This document shows positions 22,433 through 27,152 of a stretch of DNA of 27,152 bases, piece after piece. This DNA comes from an uncultured Slackia sp. (GTDB taxonomy: Bacteria > Actinomycetota > Coriobacteriia > Coriobacteriales > Eggerthellaceae). A model generated the notes under the pieces. It searched no databases and was not told the origin of the DNA. It saw nothing but the letters and a program-made list of their open reading frames with translations. The stretch is taken from assembly GCA_937895975.1 (NCBI GenBank), contig CALBLG010000022.1:1-27152 (forward strand), written 5' to 3'. The translations under genes were made by a program, and so were the position numbers. The first letter of the stretch is position 1. Each line of letters begins with the position of its first letter.

Positions 22433-23608
22433 CTAGAATGACGTTTCGCCTTCGGCGAATTCCGCCATGATGAACTTCGCCGCCACGTGCGCCATGATGT
22501 CATCTGAGCCTTGTGCGAGCTGGTTGCCACGGCAATCTCTCCAGATGCGGCTTACACGCGTTTCGTCGGTATACCCCATGGCGCCGAAAATCTGCATGGC
22601 GTCGTCGGCCACTTCGGTCGCCGCTTTCGGCACGTAGTATTTCATAAGCGCCGAATCCAGATGCGAATGCGCGCCGGCATCGACGGAATACCCATCGGCG
22701 GCGTTGGCCGCATCGACGACGAGAGAACGCATGGCGCGCAATTTAATGGCCATGTTCGTAAGCTTCTCTTGCACTTGGGGAATGCTTGAAAGCAAACGCC
22801 CCTTTACCATGTGCGACGACGCATGGCGAGCCGCATCGTCGAACGCGGCGCGCGCCATGCCCAACGATGATGCGCACACCAAAATGCGCCCAAGCTCGTA
22901 TTGCCGCTTCAGCATCTCATCCAGGCGGCCTTCCGTCTGGATTTGCCATTCGGGAGCAAGACGCACATGATGGAATTCGACAGCCGCCGCAGAAAGCATC
23001 TCCTGCCCCACGGCATTCAGCGGGTAGGTGGCGATGCCGGGGCGCGAAAGAGGCACGAGCCACAGCGAGAAACCGCCGTCTGACCCGCCGAACATGGGGT
23101 CGCTCGCGAGCACCAACGTTTCAGGCGCGAACTGCCCGTTCGAGACGAACGACTTGCGGCCGTCCAAATAGATGCCCCCGTCTTCGAGCGACACCGTGGT
23201 TTTCACGGCCGATGCGTCCGTCCCAGCGTTTGCCTCGGTAAACGCCTGCGAGAATGACACGCGCCCATTGCGCACCATGAAATCGTGGGAGATTTCTTCC
23301 TGCGAAACCTCGCGCATGGTGGACATCAGGGCCATGGAAATCATGTCCGACAAAAACGGCAGCGTTGCTCCCGCCCGCTCGGTCAGCCGCGCGATAACGG
23401 TCGCCCGTTCAACGAACGAGCAACTTTTGCCGCCGATATTCGCAGGCTTCACGTACGAGCCCAGCTCGCTAGCATAGAAATCCTGGTATACGGAACGAGG
23501 CACGCCGCGCGACTTGATCCATTGGCGAATGTTTTCCTCGCTGAAGTGCTTATCGGCGAATTTATCCACCACTTCTACCGCATGTGCGTTGTCTTGATAC
23601 ATACCCAT
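22433..23608 (-). CDS. Acyl-CoA dehydrogenase family protein lacking usual catalytic base
   Basis: A 391-residue flavoprotein of the acyl-CoA dehydrogenase fold. The FAD/substrate loop QAFTEANAGTD is at 121-131, FGAMGYTDETRVSRIWRD is at 341-358, and QGSDDIM is at 366-372. By eye alignment, the catalytic glutamate of short/medium-chain enzymes (YEGTSEI) corresponds to Gln366, and the alternative glutamate of isovaleryl-CoA dehydrogenase (LDLERLV) corresponds to Gly240 in YELGRIL; Glu238 is nearby. It may be a reductase-type member or use another base. The start is ATG 23608, or ATG 23602. It is the third gene of an operon after the HgdC-type activator and acyl-CoA ligase, with an 18-base gap. 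The substrate is unknown. Confidence 0.85.
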   Translation of the reverse strand: MGMYQDNAHAVEVVDKFADKHFSEENIRQWIKSRGVPRSVYQDFYASELGSYVKPANIGGKSCSFVERATVIARLTERAGATLPFLSDMISMALMSTMREVSQEEISHDFMVRNGRVSFSQAFTEANAGTDASAVKTTVSLEDGGIYLDGRKSFVSNGQFAPETLVLASDPMFGGSDGGFSLWLVPLSRPGIATYPLNAVGQEMLSAAAVEFHHVRLAPEWQIQTEGRLDEMLKRQYELGRILVCASSLGMARAAFDDAARHASSHMVKGRLLSSIPQVQEKLTNMAIKLRAMRSLVVDAANAADGYSVDAGAHSHLDSALMKYYVPKAATEVADDAMQIFGAMGYTDETRVSRIWRDCRGNQLAQGSDDIMAHVAAKFIMAEFAEGETSF

Positions 23609-23626
23609 CGCATATCACCGCGCATC

Positions 23627-25198
23627 CTAGGCTCGACGGCGCTTGGCCAGCGACCCGAACAATTCTTCAACATGGGCGCGCAACGCCCTTTTGTCAATCT
23701 TACCATTGCCCAAATGGGGGAAGTCGTCCATCTTCAGCACGGTATCGGGAATCTTGCATTTCTCGACTTTGCCCTTGGCGAACTCGCGCAGCTCGAAAGA
23801 CGTTTTGTCGATACTCGGCTTGGGGATGACGCACAGGCATGTGCGCTCGCCGAGCTCTGGGTCGGGGTAACCGACCACGCAGCAATCGCTCACGACGTCT
23901 TCCGCAAGGTAGGCCCGCTCGACCTCGGCGGGAAAAATATTGATGCCCCCGCGAATGATCATGTCTTTGATGCGCCCCGTGATGGACAGCATGCCCGCAT
24001 CGTCGATGGCGCCCACATCACCCGAGTGGAAATACCCCTGGTCATCGAGCGGAAGACGCAGCTGTCCCGATTCGTCTATCACGCCGCGCATCAGCGAGGG
24101 GGTCTTCACCAAAATCTCGCTGGTCTCGGGGTCGAGCTTCACCTCAGCGCCGTCGACGAGAGAGCCGACCGTTTCGCAGCGGCCCTTCGCGTCCATCGAA
24201 AGCGGCGTAACGGTGAGCGTGGCCGCCGTTTCGCTCATGCCATAGCTTTGCATAATACGGCACCCGTAGCGACGCTCGAATTCCAGCACCACCGACTCTG
24301 GGCAGCTGGCGCCGGCTACAAGCCCCGCGCGCAGGCTCGAGAGATCCCACGCGCCCGACGAATCCAGTCGAAGCTCGCGCACGAACATGGTGGAAACGCC
24401 CATATGGATGGTCGCGCGCACGTCATGCAGAAACGCTAACGCAGTCTGAGGCCGATATTTAACAAGCGTGGCCAATGTGGCGCCGGAAAGAATTGTCGCA
24501 TATGTGCCCACCAGGCCAAATACATGGGAAAGAGGCACGGGGACAAACACGACATCGTTTTCGTCGAGAGAAAATCCACGCTGCAGCTGAAAGCCGTTGC
24601 GCGCGAACGAGGAAGCCGCAACCACAATGGCTTTGGGCAAGCCCGTAGATCCAGACGAGAACACCACCAAGTCGAAATCGTCGCAGGGGTTCTCGATCGG
24701 CTCGGAATTCCCGCGACGCATGACATCGGCCACCGCAGGCGCGGAGCCATATGGAATGCCGATGGACATCACGCAAGCCTCGGGGAAATCGGAGTGCACC
24801 ATGCGACAGGCGGCCTCGGTCGCCATGATATACAGGTCGGGATGCACGAGCGCGGAGCAGCGCACGATATCGTTTTCGGCATAGGCGGACGAGAACAGCA
24901 CGAGCCTGCAACCCAGCATCTCGCACGCACCCATCACCACGGGAAAGTTCACGTCGTTGGGAGCGCAAATAGCAATGGTGCTTTGGGAGGTAATGCCGCA
25001 CGCGTCGCGCCAATACCGTGCAAGCGCATTCATGCCATGGTACGCCTCGCCATAGGTAACCGAGGTGGACATGCTCACGGCCAGGCGTTTCGTGCCACAT
25101 GATTCATACCCATGACGTATGGCGCCCGCAAGCGACGGCGTGCCCCACGGGGCCGAAAGCGGTTTCGCTTCGGCGCCACGAATAACGCTAGCGGCCAT
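23627..25198 (-). CDS. AMP-forming acyl-CoA ligase
   Basis: A 523-residue class I adenylate-forming enzyme. The phosphate loop is SSGSTGLPK (181-189). It also has QSYGMSETAA, GYFHSGDVGAID, the hinge region RIKDMIIRGGINIFPAEVE, and the C-terminal catalytic lysine in LGNGKIDKRAL (about Lys500). The set is complete, so it should activate a carboxylic acid to its CoA thioester with ATP. The length and motifs resemble CaiC/medium-chain or aryl-CoA ligases, but the substrate cannot be told. Its ATG (25198) overlaps the stop of the HgdC-type activator by 11 bases, indicating coupling. With the downstream dehydrogenase it probably starts a CoA-dependent reductive or oxidative pathway. Confidence 0.9.
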   Translation of the reverse strand: MAASVIRGAEAKPLSAPWGTPSLAGAIRHGYESCGTKRLAVSMSTSVTYGEAYHGMNALARYWRDACGITSQSTIAICAPNDVNFPVVMGACEMLGCRLVLFSSAYAENDIVRCSALVHPDLYIMATEAACRMVHSDFPEACVMSIGIPYGSAPAVADVMRRGNSEPIENPCDDFDLVVFSSGSTGLPKAIVVAASSFARNGFQLQRGFSLDENDVVFVPVPLSHVFGLVGTYATILSGATLATLVKYRPQTALAFLHDVRATIHMGVSTMFVRELRLDSSGAWDLSSLRAGLVAGASCPESVVLEFERRYGCRIMQSYGMSETAATLTVTPLSMDAKGRCETVGSLVDGAEVKLDPETSEILVKTPSLMRGVIDESGQLRLPLDDQGYFHSGDVGAIDDAGMLSITGRIKDMIIRGGINIFPAEVERAYLAEDVVSDCCVVGYPDPELGERTCLCVIPKPSIDKTSFELREFAKGKVEKCKIPDTVLKMDDFPHLGNGKIDKRALRAHVEELFGSLAKRRRA

Positions 25199-26042
25199 TT
25201 CCGGCGCAGCCTTCGCAGCTCGCGGGACCCTCGCGGCGCGGTTCGGCCACGTCTTCGGCCCCCTTGCCCGAGAGGCACGCGTCGCGGGCGGCGAGCGCCG
25301 CGCCCAGCGCGCCGTTGAGCTGCGCCAGCCGCGAAACCAGGATGGGGTGGCCGATCTTGCGCGACAGGCGGTCGCGCAGCCCGGCGTTCAGGGCAACGCC
25401 CCCGGTCATGGCCACGTCGCCCGCCACGCCCACGCGCTTGGCGAGACCCGCGGTGCGCTCGGCAACCGACTCGTGGATGCCAGCGACGATGTCGGCGATC
25501 TGCTCGCCCGAGGCCAGCTTCGAGATGACCTCGGACTCGGCGAACACCGTGCACGTCGACGAGATGCTGGCCACCTTGGTGGACTTGGCGTCGTAGTCCT
25601 GCAAGTCGGACACCTTGCACTGGAACACGCCCGCCATCACGTCGAGGAAGCGGCCCGTGCCCGCGGCGCACTTGTCGTTCATCGCGAAGTTCTCGAGCCT
25701 GCCGCCCTCGCCGATGCGCAGCACCTTGGCGTCCTGGCCGCCGATGTCGATGACGGTCTTGGCCGTGGGGAACAGCCTTCCCGCCCCCTTGGCGTGGCAC
25801 GACAGCTCGGAAAGCGTCATGTCGGCCCAGTCGAGCAGGTTGCGGCCGTAGCCCGTGGCGCACGAGCGCGCCACGTCGTCCATCGCGACGCCGGCGTCGG
25901 AAAGCGCGGCGTCGATGGCCGTGCGCGGCCCGCTGGTGCCGGCGCCCGAGGAGTACAGCCCCTTTCCGACGATCTCGCCGGAATCGTCCACGACCACGCA
26001 CTTCGAGGCCGTGGATCCAATATCTATGCCGAGGTAATACAT
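25188..26042 (-). CDS. 2-hydroxyacyl-CoA dehydratase activator (HgdC/BadF family ATPase)
   Basis: A 284-residue ASKHA-fold ATPase. As a dimer bridged by one [4Fe-4S] cluster it injects a low-potential electron, with ATP hydrolysis, into a dehydratase or aryl-CoA reductase. The motifs are DIGSTASK (7-14), VIDIGGQDAKV (98-107), MNDKCAAGTGRFLD with Cys125, SSTCTVFAESEVIS with Cys164, and AMTGGVALN (211-219), close to HgdC. ATG 26042 follows GGGGGAT. Two oddities: a C-terminal tail with SCEGCAG, which HgdC lacks, and codons almost all ending in G or C, clearly more so than its neighbours. No dehydratase alpha/beta genes are present in the window. It overlaps the acyl-CoA ligase downstream. Confidence 0.92.
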   Translation of the reverse strand: MYYLGIDIGSTASKCVVVDDSGEIVGKGLYSSGAGTSGPRTAIDAALSDAGVAMDDVARSCATGYGRNLLDWADMTLSELSCHAKGAGRLFPTAKTVIDIGGQDAKVLRIGEGGRLENFAMNDKCAAGTGRFLDVMAGVFQCKVSDLQDYDAKSTKVASISSTCTVFAESEVISKLASGEQIADIVAGIHESVAERTAGLAKRVGVAGDVAMTGGVALNAGLRDRLSRKIGHPILVSRLAQLNGALGAALAARDACLSGKGAEDVAEPRREGPASCEGCAGNGR

Positions 26043-26077
26043 CGCAATCCCCCGTTTCGTATCCCCAAAATCGCTCA

Positions 26078-26230
26078 GGCCCGTGGGAGCCGTCGCGCAT
26101 CCTCCAAGGCCACAGCGGGCTACCGTTCGCTACGCTCACTATGCGCCCGCTTGGCGGTGTTTCATTTAGAAATGAAAATCAAGAATGAACACCGACGACC
26201 TTGGCGGACGCGCGACGGCTCCCATGGGCC
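26078..26230 (-). repeat. Hairpin element C2a (family C core, minus orientation)
   Basis: Arms 26078-26109 and 26199-26230 (32 nt each) pair with one G-T, one A-C and one T-C position. The 89-base interior on the minus strand is a family C core starting TCGTCGGTGTTC and ending CTGTGG. CGGTGTT and AACACCG form the inner helix at the position where C1b and C2b have CTGCGCT and AGCGCAG. It lies in the 366-base gap upstream of the HgdC-type gene. Confidence 0.88.
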
Positions 26231-26249
26231 GCTCAGCACAACCAGACCA

Positions 26250-26397
26250 GGCGATAGCGAGCGGGCCCGTCCGGGGTCGTCTGCGCTCAAATTCGATCTT
26301 ATTCAAAAATTAAGCGCAGCCAGGCGAGCGCATAGCGAAGCCCGCAGGGCGTAGCGGTAGCGAGCCGTGGCCCCGGATGGGCCCGCTCGCTACCGCC
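26250..26397 (+). repeat. Hairpin element C2b (family C core, plus orientation)
   Basis: Arms 26250-26276 and 26371-26397 pair over 27 positions with one A-C and one G-T. The 94-base interior begins TCGTCTGCGCTC and ends GAGCCGTGG like C1b, but has an extra insertion around cccgcagggcgtagc (about 26341-26355). It starts 11 bases after the stop of the dehydrogenase gene and is inverted relative to C2a. Confidence 0.88.
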
Positions 26398-26408
26398 GAC
26401 AGGTCGAA

Positions 26409-27152
26409 TTATTTCTTGTACTTCTTGGCCAGCTGGCGACCGGCGATGTACACCATGATCTCGTCGGTGCCGCCAGCGATCTGCATGCCGCGCACGTCGT
26501 TGGCGATGCGGCCAACGCGCGTCTCGGTGGTGTAGCCCAAGCCGCCGAAAATCTGGACGGCTTCCTGGCACACCTCGGTGCACGCCTTCGCGCCATAGCG
26601 CTTCAGCAGCGCAGACTCGGTACGAATAGAAAGGCCCTGGTCCATGCGCCACAGCACGTAGTACAGCATGTTGCGCGTATTGAGGAGCTTCGTCTCCATC
26701 TCGGTGAGCTTTTCTTGGATGAGTTGATAGCTCGAAATCGGCTTGCCGAACGTGATGCGCTCGTTAACGTAGTTCGCAGCATCATCCATGCATGCCTGCG
26801 CACAGCCCAGGCACTGGGCGATAATCAGGGAGCGCTCCATCTCGAAGTTCTTCATCAGGTTCTTGAAGCCGCCGCCGTACTCGCCGACCATCATGTCCTC
26901 GGTCAGCTTCACATCGTCGAAGTACATCTCGCAGAACGGCATAATCTGCTGGCCGCGTTTGCCAAGGCCCGCGGTGGAAACGCCGGGCAAATCTTTCGGC
27001 ACGAGCCACATCGTCATTTCCTTGTTGTCATGCGACGGGTCTTCGTTCTTAGCGATGACCAGACAATACGGCAGCGCCTCGCCGGCGGTGACCCACGTCT
27101 TCTGGCCGTTCAGGATATAGGTTCCGTCAGCCTGCTTCTTCGTGGTGGCGGT
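26409..27152 (-). CDS. Acyl-CoA dehydrogenase, C-terminal part (5' end outside window)
   Basis: The frame is open to the window edge, giving 247 residues of the middle and C-terminal domains; the N-terminal helical domain is missing. Visible are NGQKTWVTAGEA, the beta-domain stretch VKLTEDMMVGEYGGGFKNLM, and the C-terminal QIFGGLGYTTETRVGRIANDVRG and AGGTDEIM. The medium-chain-type catalytic glutamate position is Gly here, but FEMERSLIIAQCLG carries a glutamate at the isovaleryl-CoA dehydrogenase position, so it should be catalytically competent. It resembles the dehydrogenase at 22433-23608 but is clearly distinct. It ends just before hairpin C2b and is separated from the HgdC-type operon by the C2 pair. 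Confidence 0.9.
   Translation of the reverse strand, partial: TATTKKQADGTYILNGQKTWVTAGEALPYCLVIAKNEDPSHDNKEMTMWLVPKDLPGVSTAGLGKRGQQIMPFCEMYFDDVKLTEDMMVGEYGGGFKNLMKNFEMERSLIIAQCLGCAQACMDDAANYVNERITFGKPISSYQLIQEKLTEMETKLLNTRNMLYYVLWRMDQGLSIRTESALLKRYGAKACTEVCQEAVQIFGGLGYTTETRVGRIANDVRGMQIAGGTDEIMVYIAGRQLAKKYKK

Overview
This window looks like a chromosomal segment of a high-GC, anaerobic actinobacterium, most likely class Coriobacteriia, family Eggerthellaceae (Eggerthella/Slackia type). That placement is an inference. It rests on a LuxR-type regulator with a polytopic membrane N-terminus, menaquinone synthesis (MenA), indolepyruvate:ferredoxin oxidoreductase, paired phenylacetate-CoA-ligase/ACT genes, an energy-converting hydrogenase and a 2-hydroxyacyl-CoA dehydratase activator. 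I see no transposase, integrase, CRISPR array, rRNA or tRNA.

Layout. 1-1654 (minus): a partial exported protein and an ATP-grasp enzyme, divergent from 1811-5447 (plus): LuxR regulator, Mbeg1-like lipase-fold protein and MenA. 5694-6629 (minus): GluQ. 6931-11335 (minus): IorA-IorB, then an ACT-domain protein and a PaaK-type ligase. 11417-15122 (minus): a second PaaK-ACT pair, a D,D-carboxypeptidase with a TTG start, and an FHA protein. 15242-15916: CDP-alcohol phosphatidyltransferase. 16369-22022 (minus): a complete Ech hydrogenase operon in the order AB(fused)-C-D-E-F. 22433-26042 (minus): HgdC-type activator, acyl-CoA ligase and acyl-CoA dehydrogenase. 26409 to the end: a second acyl-CoA dehydrogenase, truncated by the window.

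How the genes may work together (inference). IorAB oxidises aryl pyruvates from aromatic amino acids to aryl-acetyl-CoA plus reduced ferredoxin. The PaaK-type ligases interconvert aryl-acetates and their CoA esters. Ech can oxidise ferredoxin to H2 while pumping ions, or run in reverse to make the low-potential electrons needed by the HgdC-type activator. The ligase and acyl-CoA dehydrogenases fit reductive use of an unsaturated acyl-CoA.

The least explained content is in the intergenic regions. Six of the larger gaps hold eleven long hairpins with 25-32 bp arms. Arm sequences are private to each copy, but the sequence between the arms falls into at least three conserved families (called A, B and C here) plus one singleton (D). 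In five gaps the hairpins come as a divergently oriented pair. Arm mismatches are mostly G-U-type wobbles on the strand that carries the core, and cores B and C show compensatory base-pair changes. I regard these as the best candidate for an undescribed system in the window.
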